Source: Sandaracinus amylolyticus
GTDB lineage: Bacteria; Myxococcota_A; Polyangia; Polyangiales; Sandaracinaceae
DNA length: 64,000 bases
Direction: 5' to 3'
Assembly: GCF_021631985.1 (NCBI RefSeq)
Contig: NZ_CP070225.1
Location: forward strand, 7,130,001 to 7,194,000
Position numbers and translations under genes: made by a program. Positions 43,636 to 53,600 of the stretch are shown piece by piece (the stretch's first letter is position 1; each line of letters begins with the position of its first letter). The notes under the pieces were generated by a model. That model saw nothing but the letters and a program-made list of their open reading frames with translations, searched no databases and had not been told where the DNA came from.

Positions 43636-44667
43636 GTGCGAACAAGCGGTCTGCTCCCATCGCTCCTCAGTCTCGGCGCGCTCGTCGCCTCGATATCCGG
43701 TTGTGCTCAGAGCGACGCCGAGTGCCGTTGTAACGGCGCGGTGGGCTCGGGATCCGTCGACATCGCGTGCGGAGAGAGCCAGTGTGTCGAGGGCACTCGA
43801 TTCGTCTGCACCGGTGACGACGTGCTCCTCGCCGAGGGCGCTTGTAGCGGTCCGGAGCCAGTACCGAACCTACGACCGTCGGACGCACCGGACTTCGTGA
43901 TCGTCGCGGCGTCCGGGCACTGCTTCGGCATCAGCTGTCCCGAGTACAACCGCGAGTACCTCGCGGCGGACGGCACCGTGCAAGCCATCATCGACCTGAT
44001 CGAGGCCCGCGGTCGGTCGGCTGGCTACGCAGCATTCTCCGACTCGCTCCACGACTGGGAGAACACGAGCACCGGCGAAGTGCTCGCGTACGGATGGCTG
44101 TCGATGCTCGCGTTCCTCGATTTCGTCCGCACCGAGTGGATCGCCGACTTCGACAATCCGACGCGTGTGATCGTGCTCGGCCACTCCCACGGCACCGTCT
44201 GGGCGCACCTGGCTCTCATGGTGCTCGAGCTGGAAGGGGCGCCGGTACCCGTCGACGTGCTGGTCGACCTCGATGGAGTCTCGATCGGTTGGGAGGACGA
44301 TCTCGAAACGGGGTTCGTCGGCGACACGTGGGCGAGCGAGCTCATCGCGTACACGGAGCGCACTGGGACGTCGTGGCCATTCGAGGTGTGGGACGCCGCG
44401 GACTCGTTCTTCGTGCCGGGTGTGTCGGAGCTGCAGGACGTCGAGGAGATCGTGCCGAACTCGGTGCTCGCGAACCTCGAAGTCTGGAGCTCTGACGGTA
44501 TCGGGAGTATCGGTCTACGCGATGCTCAGCCCAATTGGCGGCGCGACGGCACGATGACGAACGTGTTCCGCGAGCAGTCGGTCGAGAACCACGGAGACAC
44601 TGCGCAACCGTGGTCCGACGCGATGCGGTGGGTGGTCGATTCGATTGACGCCGCGTACGAGTGGTGA
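43636..44667 (+). CDS. Lipoprotein with alpha/beta-hydrolase (lipase-like) motif
   Basis: 343 residues from GTG 43636, with GAGG about six bases upstream. The signal has a lipobox (SISGC, Cys about 22), then a cysteine-rich N-terminal segment (ECRCNGAVGSGSVDIACGES). The nucleophile elbow is in IVLGHSHGTVWAHLAL (G-x-S-x-G). An Asp-rich stretch (DVLVDLDGVSIGWEDDLE) and a late His (SVENHGD) could complete a triad. It is an exported hydrolase of unknown substrate, consistent with other lipoproteins in this insert. Confidence 0.72.
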   Translation: MRTSGLLPSLLSLGALVASISGCAQSDAECRCNGAVGSGSVDIACGESQCVEGTRFVCTGDDVLLAEGACSGPEPVPNLRPSDAPDFVIVAASGHCFGISCPEYNREYLAADGTVQAIIDLIEARGRSAGYAAFSDSLHDWENTSTGEVLAYGWLSMLAFLDFVRTEWIADFDNPTRVIVLGHSHGTVWAHLALMVLELEGAPVPVDVLVDLDGVSIGWEDDLETGFVGDTWASELIAYTERTGTSWPFEVWDAADSFFVPGVSELQDVEEIVPNSVLANLEVWSSDGIGSIGLRDAQPNWRRDGTMTNVFREQSVENHGDTAQPWSDAMRWVVDSIDAAYEW

Positions 44668-45295
44668 GGTCGGCGCCAGGTACTACCGGCCAAATCGCGG
44701 GACGATCCGCCTCCCGCACGCCGAGACCGAGGAGGAGCCGCGTACCCGTGATCTCCCTGGGCGCGGGCGCGAACCAGTACGCGGTGCACAGCACCAAGCG
44801 CTTGCCCCAAGCACCTGCAGGACTCTCGACGTGCGAGCGATCGAGCGTGGCTGCGAGGCCATCGCTCCGAGCGTCGCGCGATTCCCCGTTCTTCCTCAAC
44901 CGCGCAGACATGCGAGACGAGCGGTGACGCGCTGGGCTGGACGATTCGCCCCGTGAACGTCGTGCCCGAGTGTTCGGACCTTCCGGCGTGGTGTTCTGCG
45001 CGTCGATGGGGTTTGCCCGGAGGTCACCGGCGAACGCGGACGCCAGGTTGCGCGTCGGCTTGTTGTGCTCGGGAAGCAGAGGTGTCTACAACGCCTCACC
45101 ACCTGAGTCGCTCAGAAACAGTTCTACCCCTGCGGGCGATTGGACCACGTCGACGTGGAGCGAAGTGCGAGCGCGGAACCGACAGCACAGCACGACAACG
45201 CCAATCGCGATTGGCAACCCGTCGTCGCGATTCCCTTTCACAGCGAGACCCCACGAAGCTCCAGTCGGCGGCACGCAGTCGCAAGAGAGGCGTCG
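44668..45295. other. 628-bp region without a convincing gene
   Basis: Several overlapping frames are open on both strands, but none has coding-like composition or a good start. GC content seems slightly lower than in the neighbouring genes. A minus-strand stretch around 44680-44800 reads like a degraded membrane-protein segment, but this is too weak to call. The region must hold the promoter for the next two genes. Confidence 0.35.
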
Positions 45296-45802
45296 ATGAT
45301 GCGAGAGATCCCGACGAGGTCCCAACCCTTGCGTGGCAATGGACACACGGCAACACAAACAGACATCAGCGAAGGTCTCGAAGAGACCAAGCCGTGGTCC
45401 AAACCGCCGTCGCATGACATCGAGCAGCTCCGGCGGGCTGGCATCTCCATCTCCGCCGAGCTCATCGTCGCGGCGACGCGCGCTGCACAAGGCAGCGAAG
45501 CGTCCGAGATCGGCGCCGACTCGCAGCTGAACGCCGCCGGGAGGTTCGTTGCTGCGCGTGGCGCACAGTTCGCGCCCGCGGCGGATATCGTGCAGCTGGT
45601 CGAGGAGCTGAAGCTCGAGCTCTCCGACGATCGTCGAAACCTGTCCGTGGAATCGCTCGTCGAGCTCTGGGCACTCGCAGAGCCCAATCTCGTCGACGAC
45701 GAGAGACGAGAGCTCTGGCCTCTCGTCGTGCGCCGGCTCGGTGGCGGTGAAGCGAAGGTCGAGCTCAGTCGGAACGGTGCAGCGCAGGGGGGAGGTTACT
45801 AA
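45296..45802 (+). CDS. Hypothetical protein upstream of the crystallin-like gene
   Basis: 168 residues from ATG 45296, with AGAGAGG five bases upstream; longer in-frame extensions look noncoding. The first 50 residues are polar and Thr/Pro/Ser-rich (probably disordered). Residues about 60-168 form helices (QLRRAGISISAELIVAATRA, DIVQLVEELKLELSDDRRN, VESLVELWALAEPNLVDDER). No signal peptide. Its stop is one base before the next gene's ATG, with the shared GGGGGGAGG site inside the 3' end, so the pair is co-translated. Confidence 0.65.
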   Translation: MMREIPTRSQPLRGNGHTATQTDISEGLEETKPWSKPPSHDIEQLRRAGISISAELIVAATRAAQGSEASEIGADSQLNAAGRFVAARGAQFAPAADIVQLVEELKLELSDDRRNLSVESLVELWALAEPNLVDDERRELWPLVVRRLGGGEAKVELSRNGAAQGGGY

Positions 45803-45803
45803 C

Positions 45804-46691
45804 ATGTCCGTCACGACGACACTCTGGGAGCACAAGAACTTCGGCGGCCAGATGTTCACGTCCAACACCCAGTCCGGACGGTACTTCTGGAACACCTGGG
45901 GCAAGCACAACGACTTCTTCTCGTCGATGCGCGCCTGGGCAAACGGTCACCGCGGCAATGCCTACGCGTTCGAGCACATCGACTTCAGCGGCCGCTTCGC
46001 AGCACTCAACGTGGGTGGGCAGTTCTCGTCGAGCTGGTGGTCGTACTTCGGCGATGCCTTCAACGACAAAGTGTCGAGCTCGCTGGTCGTGGCGCGCGAG
46101 CCCCAAGATATCGAGACGGAAGTCGCCCTGCGTTCCATCGTGACCCCGCAGTTCACTTCGCTCTTCGACGCGAGAACCGCGGGTACACCGCTCTCCCGGA
46201 AGGGCGATCCCCGCGTGTACGGGACGTTCTTCCCGGACCACGACAAACAGCTCGTGTTCGCGACGATTCATCAGGACCTCTCGGTCAAGGTCCGGATCCC
46301 GCTGAAGATCACGATTCCCAACCCGTTCGGCGACGACGTCGAAATCGATCTCGGTCAGTTCCGTTGGTCGGACTATTCGGCGAACGTCCGCTACGACATC
46401 CTGTTCTTCGTCACCCGCGACGGCGTTCTTCACGGCCGCGCGAAGTGGTCGCACGTCTGGGTCGAGGCCGGACCTTTCTCGCAGAAGGTCTACGACGAGA
46501 TCGCGCCCGGTTTGCACGGCGCGAAATCGGCTCTTACATCGGCGATAGAAGGCGGCCTCGCGCTCTTCAACCGTCGGCGGCGGTTCGCAGACGCGTACGT
46601 CCTGCCCGGAACCGCGCCCGACATGAACCAGAGCGGGTTCTTCGCCAACTACGACGACGACGTCGTACTGGTCGCTGTCACGCGCCGCTGA
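45804..46691 (+). CDS. Beta/gamma-crystallin-like protein with C-terminal beta domain
   Basis: 295 residues. The N-terminal 95 residues carry a beta/gamma-crystallin-type Greek-key motif: TLWEHKNFGGQMFTSN (the W/Y-E-x-x-x-F-G-G form), then FFSSMRAWANGH, and a second key AYAFEHIDFSGRFAALNVGG. Microbial members often bind Ca2+ in pairs of such keys, although the N/D-N/D-x-x-S/T-S site is only partly matched (NDFFSS, NDKVSS). The rest (about 110-295) is unassigned beta-rich sequence with WSDYSANVRYDILFFVTRDG and no signal peptide. The ribosome site GGGGGGAGG precedes ATG 45804. Function unknown. Confidence 0.72.
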   Translation: MSVTTTLWEHKNFGGQMFTSNTQSGRYFWNTWGKHNDFFSSMRAWANGHRGNAYAFEHIDFSGRFAALNVGGQFSSSWWSYFGDAFNDKVSSSLVVAREPQDIETEVALRSIVTPQFTSLFDARTAGTPLSRKGDPRVYGTFFPDHDKQLVFATIHQDLSVKVRIPLKITIPNPFGDDVEIDLGQFRWSDYSANVRYDILFFVTRDGVLHGRAKWSHVWVEAGPFSQKVYDEIAPGLHGAKSALTSAIEGGLALFNRRRRFADAYVLPGTAPDMNQSGFFANYDDDVVLVAVTRR

Positions 46692-47199
46692 CCAACGCTC
46701 GATCTGGAATCGCCGATGTCGGCCGGCGCGAGCAACGCGCGCGCGTCGGCCGGTGCGCCTAGCGCGCCACGACGGCGATCACCGGTGTCGTGTCGCACGC
46801 GCGGCGCCCTACCCTCGTCGCCGGCCGCAGCCACTGCGTCCGCCAGCCCTGACGCGGTCGAAGAGCACGGACGAACGCAGCGCGCTCCAATTGAAGTGCC
46901 TACGCGGCACGTACAAGCGCGAAGCGCGGTGCTGCGAGTGCCGAGTGGTCGCTACGAGGGCGCCGCGTGACGATGGCGCTGCCTGCCCGGCACGAGCGAG
47001 CCCTGTTCACGGCGATCGCGATGCCTAGCGGGCAGGCGCAACCGCCGCTCGCGACGATCAGCGTGCGCTCCCGGCACCTCGGCGCTCTGCGCGCCGCGAT
47101 CGACGTGGCCTTCCGTCACCGCGCGGCTCTACGCGTCCGCGATCGAGAGTCCCTCGCCGGGGCTTTCCAACAACGCCGCCGCCGCGGTAGCGACGCGCC
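46692..47199. other. 508-bp region, at most tiny coupled ORFs
   Basis: Two short plus-strand frames, 46716-46970 and 46967-47203, chain to each other by a GTGA overlap and to the next gene by an ATGA overlap. That could indicate coupled small genes. Their products are Ala/Arg/Pro-rich with no motif, and I do not call them with confidence. No other signal is seen. Confidence 0.3.
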
Positions 47200-47988
47200 A
47201 TGACGATCGATTTCCAGCCCTACTCCCGTCCTCCCCGCATCGACGCGCTGCGCGGCATCGCGCTCGCGATCCAGCTCCTGCGCGTCGCCCCAGCGAGGCC
47301 GAGCCGCCCGGTCGCTCGCGCCTTGCGAAAGGTGCGAAGCACTGCGGTCGACCTGCAGACCGAGGTCAAGGCGCGCGGTCGCACGCGCCCCGAGAGCCTG
47401 CGTCCGCTCGACTCCGCGTTCGACGGCTCGTGGTCCGCGCTGCGCGATCGCCTCGCGGCGTGGTCGAAGGTGCAGAGCGCGTCGTTCGAGCGCCCGCGCG
47501 AGCGCGCCGAGCAGCTCCTGGCGGCGTACTTCTCCGACGGTGTGCAGTTCGTGACCCTCGCCTACGAGGCCGAGTGGGTCTACGGCGAGCAGCTCCTCGA
47601 GCGCTTCGACGAGGAGGGCGCGCTCGCCGACATCGAGCGCCTCGCGGGCGCCGAGTTCGTCGCGAACGTGCGCGAGCAGCAGGCGGCGCTGGGCGCGGCG
47701 CTGGGACTGACCGGCAAGCGCGGCACCGAGGAGGTCGCGAGCACGAGCGGCCTCGCGGAGCGCGTGAGCGCGCTGGCGAGCGCGATCGCCGACTACACGC
47801 GGCGGCTGTCGGGAGAGGTCGAGACCGACGACCCGAAGAGCGTCGCCGCGTTCCGCAAGGCAGTCGCGCCACTGGATGCGCATCGTGCCGCGACCGCGCC
47901 GAAGGCGAGCGGCGGAGAGACGCCGAGCGAGCCGGCGGAGCCGGTGGATCCGAGCCAGCCGATCCCGCCGGCGCCCGAGGAGGAGTGA
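47200..47988 (+). CDS. Hypothetical helical protein
   Basis: 262 residues, without signal peptide or membrane helix. The core is amphipathic helix (residues about 20-230: RALRKVRSTAVDLQTEVKAR, AEWVYGEQLLERFDEEGALA, FVANVREQQAALGAALGL). The tail is a Pro/Glu-rich low-complexity stretch (EPAEPVDPSQPIPPAPEEE). It resembles structural or scaffold-like proteins of unknown role. The gene is followed by a strong hairpin and then the convergent SIR2-STAND gene. Confidence 0.7.
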   Translation: MTIDFQPYSRPPRIDALRGIALAIQLLRVAPARPSRPVARALRKVRSTAVDLQTEVKARGRTRPESLRPLDSAFDGSWSALRDRLAAWSKVQSASFERPRERAEQLLAAYFSDGVQFVTLAYEAEWVYGEQLLERFDEEGALADIERLAGAEFVANVREQQAALGAALGLTGKRGTEEVASTSGLAERVSALASAIADYTRRLSGEVETDDPKSVAAFRKAVAPLDAHRAATAPKASGGETPSEPAEPVDPSQPIPPAPEEE

Positions 47989-47993
47989 AGTGG

Positions 47994-48025
47994 AGCGCGC
48001 CTGAGCCGAGAGGCTCAGGCGCGCT
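47994..48025. terminator. Perfect hairpin between convergent genes
   Basis: A perfect 14-bp stem AGCGCGCCTGAGCC / GGCTCAGGCGCGCT (47994-48007 and 48012-48025) with a GAGA tetraloop. It lies between the plus-strand stop at 47988 and the minus-strand stop at 48057, so it probably serves both. A TT follows on the plus strand. Confidence 0.75.
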
Positions 48026-48056
48026 TGCCGATGGGGCGGCGGCTGATGACGCAGCG

Positions 48057-50562
48057 CTAGAGTCCGGCTGCGAACTCGAGCTCGGCTCGACGGATGCGCT
48101 GGTTCACATCCAGCAGCTTCCTATTGCCGGGAAACCGACGAAGGCCCTGCTGCACGCGCTCCTTCGCGTCCACGAGCACCTGCTCTGCGGCTGCGCCCTT
48201 GACCCGACGCCAGAATCTGACCGCCTGGTCACCCCAGATGTGGAACGGGTACACCGAGTCACCGCGAAGAGCGATTTGGGTGCCGAGGATCCGCGTGCCG
48301 TCACGCCACAGATCAAGCGCCTGCGTCTCCGACGAGGCAACGAGCGCACGCTTCATCTGGAGATGCGCTCGAGTATTCTGAATCAACGAATCGTTAGGCG
48401 CGAGACTTTCTGCAGTCGCGATATAGGTTGCGGCGTAGTCAAGCTCTCCGAACTCAAGCTCAAGCGCGCCAAACTGGTGCCAGAACTGCGCGTCATTGCG
48501 AAAGCTGTCGCGAATGGACTCGTAGATCTCCCGCGCGTACTCAACGCGAGGCGAAAATCGCTCATGGATGCGTTGGTGATTGATAAGCGACCTGTATACC
48601 CTGAAACGTTTCGACGAACGAGTCACGTTGGGAGCGACGTCTTGCGAGAGGACTCGAAGAACTCGGCAGTAGGCTTCCTTGAGTTCGTCCCCGTTGGCAC
48701 ATGCACGGATGATGTGATCAGCGATGACTGCGTGTCGCACCCTGAGTAGAGCTGAATCGTCAGGGTGCGGCACGACAACGCCCCTGAGTTGTCGATCGAT
48801 GATTGCGAGCGCCGACGCCGGCTCCTCTGTTGAACAACTCATCAGCTGCGTTCTTCTGATCGGGTAGCGCTCCGCAGTAACCAAGGCGGCGGCGAGGCAT
48901 ACGATGCGTGCCTCGCGGCTCTCGAGATCGGAGTACTCGCTCCCGATGATTTCATCGAAGCCCTTACCTTCAGTCGCTTCCTTTAGTGCGACGAGGATCT
49001 GCTTCTCAGCGCGAACCTCGAATTCGGCTACTTGCTTCTGCGCCGACAATCCCGCGAGGTGTCCCAGGAAGTGTTCCCGTGCAAGCACCTTCAGGATGCC
49101 GGTGATGTCTCGACGCGTCAGGTTCCCGATATCCACTTCCGCGACCTGCAGTCGAGAGGTGAGCGGACCGCTTGAAGCATCGTATCTGTTGAGCCGCGAT
49201 GCGATCACGAGCACCGGAGGCTTTTCGAGATTCGAAAGGGCGTCGACAAGCCGGCCGAGCCACGAGAAAACCAGATCCGCGTTATCGAAGAACAGAAGAC
49301 AGCGTTGGCCGAGCATGTCGAGCGCGCCCGCGACGGATTCTACGCTCGGCAGGTCATCTTCGACGGCGTAGTACGTGGGAACGCCACTCGCGCCGAACGC
49401 CCACGCGACTCGCATCATTGTTGTCGTCTTCCCCGATCCTGCGGCGCCAACGAGCGCTACGCACTGAGTTCCTTCGGCCGCGAGAGCCGCCCGGATCTGG
49501 TGCTCCAGCGTGGCATTTACGTCGCGCGAACCGTCGAGGTCGAACGCCAGGTCCTGCCACGTCGGGGTGTATCCGTTGAAGAACGAGCGTTTGTTGTGCC
49601 CCTTCTTCTGCCTCATCGGCTTGACAAAATGGAAACTCTCGTAGAACTCCTCGAGCCTTCGACGTCGCGCAGGGCTGTTCGCATCGATGGTCTCGATAAG
49701 TTCGGCCGCACGTGGATTGCTTCGCCGTAGGACTTCCATCCTCCCCGGAGCGCGCTCGACTACCTGAGAGAGCCACGAGAAGAACTGCTCGCCGGTTGCT
49801 CGAAGTGGAACGACGTTCATCGCGCTGAACACAGCCGACTCCGCTTCACCAATGCTCGGCGACACCAGAAATGCTCGCGCTCTACCCTCCGGGTCGCGGC
49901 CCTGCCGACGCTCGCGCGCATCCAGATACTGGAAGAAGATCGGTTCGGAGAGCTCGGTTCCGACGAATATCGTGGGGTACTGGCAGTAGTCTTGAACAAA
50001 GTGCCAATAGAGCGGGTCGTGCTGCGACTGTCTACTTCCGTACTGTCGAGGCGAGAACGTCATTTCCGTCGGCTTGCACGGGAGTGAGCCATGCAGTTTC
50101 ACGTACTGCAGCGTATCCATGAGCGCGTCGCGCTCTCGGTAGTCGTCATTGGGCCAAATCAGCCGGTCGAGCTTGGGGGCGCCTCTGCTCCTCTGATATT
50201 GCCACCTCGACGACATTGTCGAAATTTGTCGTGTAGATTCGATACCAGTAGTACTTGGCGATCTCGTCATACCAGTTGGGCACATCAGCGGCTGCGAGAT
50301 GCTGGTCAAGGAAGCGTGAGAGTGCGTCGTGGCCCTTCGCACTCGCGAGCGCCGCGTCGTACATCCGCGCCAAGGGCGTACCATTATACGGCTCTTTGAA
50401 CTCACAGAACTCCCAAAGCGACTCGGCGAGCCGTCCACCGTTCGGGATATTTGCTCCAGCCTTGTTCGTGGCCCCCATAGAGAACCCGGCGCCGAGAAAG
50501 AGCACCGCCCGATTGGAAACCAATGCATCGACCAAGTACGCTCGATCGTTCTCTCCAATCAT
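48057..50562 (-). pseudogene. SIR2-STAND NTPase defence-like protein, split by a one-base frameshift
   Basis: Start ATG 50562 has GGAGGAG five bases upstream. The first part (to about 50180) is a SIR2-type domain: AVLFLGAGFSMGA, IPNGGRLAESLWEFC and YRIYTTNFDNVVEVA. The frame then hits a stop at about 50147. The continuation lies in another frame: LDRLIWPNDDYRERDAL, LQYVKLHGSLPCK, FVGTELSEPIFFQYL, then a STAND ATPase with ALVGAAGSGKTTTMMRVAW (Walker A) and CLLFFDNADLVFSWL (Walker B), and a helical TPR-like C-terminus. Removing one C from the run at 50175-50179 (minus strand) joins the two into about 830 residues. SIR2 effectors on STAND sensors deplete NAD+ on phage recognition. The gene follows drmMI by 68 bp on the same strand. 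Confidence 0.82.
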
Positions 50563-50630
50563 CGAACTCCTCCGTTCTAGTGGTCGTGGCCTCTTCGTGG
50601 CATTTCCCATTCACGGGAACACAGTGCCGA

Positions 50631-53600
50631 TCAGAAAAGGGTGCCCTGTCCTTTGGGGTTCCTCTTCGTGCGCGACGGGCGCCTCGCTTCGCCGCGTGTC
50701 AGATCGGGTGCAAGTCGCATCTCCGGTTGCGACCGCTCGGTGTTCAGGACGAAGAGGCGATCGATGATGTGATCTACGAAGGTTCCGAGGACGGTCTGCT
50801 CTTCGGGCGTGCTCGGGCAGAATCGCGGAACCTGGAGATCAATCCAGCCGTAGGCGGCGAGGACGGCGCAGTCCAAGTGCTCGTGAAGCCGGCGGAGGTG
50901 CCGGATAGGTTCGTCCCGGCAGGACGGGTCCTTGAGCTTGTTGTAGGTCTGCGTGAGCCCCTGTTGAGTCTCGACCATGTACGCGGCGCGGGCCTCGTAG
51001 AGGCGCCGGCCGATGTCCTCGAGCTCCGGAATCACGGTGCGCGGGTCCGACTGGGGAAACGGGAAGGTCTCGAAGCAGTCGGATGCGGCGTAGCGCAAGT
51101 CGTTCTTCATCGACGACGAGAGCAGACGTGCCCAGGGCTCGTGGATGCGGGATTGGAGGACCGCGAATGCCGAGTAGCTGCCCAGTGCGAACGCGTAGAG
51201 CGTCTGTGAGAAGAACGTCGTCGTCGGCTGGAAGGTCAACATGAGGTGCTTGCTCACGTTCGCTGCAACCAGACAGCGGTCCAAATCTCCCAGCGCAGCA
51301 TAGAGAGCTCCTCCGCTCTCGCCGGGACGCCACCAGTACGTCTTGTACGTTCCGCGATTGTCCTTCTCGCGTGCGGGCCGGACTTTCTCCTCGGCGATCT
51401 TGAGCAACTCCGGCCACTGCGCTGCTTCGTCGAGCGTCTTCGTCGAGAAGTCGATCATGAAGCGGTCGTGTGAGGCGTCGGGATTGGAGTTGACCTCTTC
51501 ACCGCCGAGATAGGGCCGCAGGACTTCTGCGTTTCGCGGGTCGGACGCGACGAGCGTCGCGTACTCCTCCCGGCTCACTGCGAGACCGACGCCGACGAGC
51601 TTGCCGCCCATGAAGGCGAGATTCGTGTTGCTCGCGAGCGGCACCGGATCTGGACGCTCGAGACCGGCACGGAGTCGACTGTTGAGCGCCTCGACGGGTA
51701 CGTCGTTCAAGCGACAGGAGCCGGTGGTCTCGCGGGCTCGCCCCACCGCGATGTTCACGATCGAGATCATGACGGCCGCCGCGCCGGGCCAAGTCGTGCT
51801 CGGAGTCGCGTCGTAGATCTTCGCGCCGCTCTCGATGAGCGTCTTGAGTGACATCAGGCGCGAATCACCTTGAGCAATCGTGTTCGTCGCGATGAGTCCA
51901 ATCGTTCCGTGAGCGCCGAGGAGCTCGGAGACGCGGCGGAAGAAATACGCACAGAGATCGGTGTTGGGCCGGCCCTTCACCTCCGGATACCGAGCCATGA
52001 ACCAGTCGAGGTACTCGGGACCGGCGGTGTCGCTGATCGCGTTCTTCCCAGCGAACGGCGGATTCCCCACGAACGCGTCCACGAACGCTGCGCCGTTCTT
52101 CTCGCCTTTCGCGAGCGGGTCCGGGCGCTCCAGGAAGAACACCTCGGGCAATTCGAGGTGCCAGTGGAACGGTGCGTGTTGCGCGCGAATCGTCTTCGCC
52201 CACTCCTCGAGCACTCCGAGCACGCTCTCGTCGCCCGCCAAATACGACTGGACCACTGCGAGGCGTCGCTGTCGCTCCTGCTCGCGCGCCTTGGGCTTCG
52301 ACTCCGCGAAGAACGCGCCGACACACGCATCGGCGACCAGCTTCACGCGCGTCATTGCGTGCTCGGCGAGCTCGAGCAGGCGGCGCTTCTCGCGCTGGGC
52401 GTGGTCGCTCTCGTCGTCCGCCAGCGCTTGGATCGCCTCGCGGTGCTCGCGCACCTCGGCGAGCGCAGCGTCGACCAGGGGACGAATCGTCGAGAGCTGC
52501 TCGTCGGGCGACCAGTGGAACGCGCGGATCTGATCGAGATCCAAGCCCACCAGCGAGTCGCCGTGGCGGAGCACGTGGTCGAGGAACGTGAACGCCTTGT
52601 CGCCGCTCAACGTCTCGAGCCACAGCGAGAGCTTCGCGAGCTCGACCGCGGCGGGGTTCTTGTCGACGCCGTACAAACAGCGCTGCGCGACGAGGCGCTT
52701 GGCGTGCAGGGTCGCGTCGCCGTGCTGCTCGATGATCGCGGGGAGCTCGCCGCTGCGACGCCACGCCTCGATCACGGCCTCGCCGAGGAAGCGGCACGCC
52801 TCGACCAGGAACGCGCCCGAGCCCATCGCGGGATCGCAGACCTTGAGCTGCAGGATCTGAGCGGCGGTGGGCGCCTCGCCGAGGCACGCGAGCACCGGCC
52901 CGAGGGTGCGGCGGACGACCTTCTCGCTCAGCGAGCGCGGCGTGTAGTGGCTGCCGGTGCTGCGCCGTGAGGCAGTGGGCTGGAGGACGAGCTGGCCCGT
53001 GCGCGCGCGGTGGCGCTGGCGCGCTTCGCGGGTGCCGGCGAGCTCGAGGAGCGCGTCGGCGAGGGCGTCGTCGCCCTCGTCCTTCGCGGCTCGCCCGAGG
53101 CGCTCGGTGATCTTGGTGATCGCGTTCTTGCTCAGCTCGCAGCGATCGGCGAGCTGCTTGTCGCGCTCGGTCTTGGTGGACGCGCGGAGCGATGCGACCT
53201 CGAGCCAGTGGCCGCCCTTCCCGAGGCGCACTGCGGGCCCGGTCAAACGCTCCACGCGGAAGCCCATCAGCGACTCGTAGACCGCGCCGATCTGCTCGAC
53301 GCTGAGGTCGCGGTAGCTGATGCGCTGGCCATCGAGGACGACGAGGCGATGCAGCACCTCGTGCACGGTGGCGTCGTCGACGGTGGGCAGGCGCACCGCG
53401 GCGCGGTCCTCGGGCAGCGTGACCGCGGCGGTCCAGTCGGGCAGGCCGCCCTCGAGGAAGGGGAACGCGCTGGGATCGAAGAGGCGGCCCTGACGCGGCG
53501 GCAGGTGCAGCGCCTGATGGCGCACGCCGAAGTAGACGGCGCGGAACAGGCTGACGAGCGCGCCGTACGCGCCGTAGCGCTGGTGCATCGACTCGGGGTG

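Noticed and set aside
45086-45910. 274-codon minus-strand open frame opposite the gene upstream of the crystallin-like gene
   Set aside because: It crosses the start of the crystallin-like gene, has no ribosome site, and the plus-strand pair has strong sites.
47116-47883. 255-codon minus-strand open frame over the gene at 47200
   Set aside because: Arg/Leu-rich shadow. The plus-strand frame has a better start, coupling signs and helix pattern.
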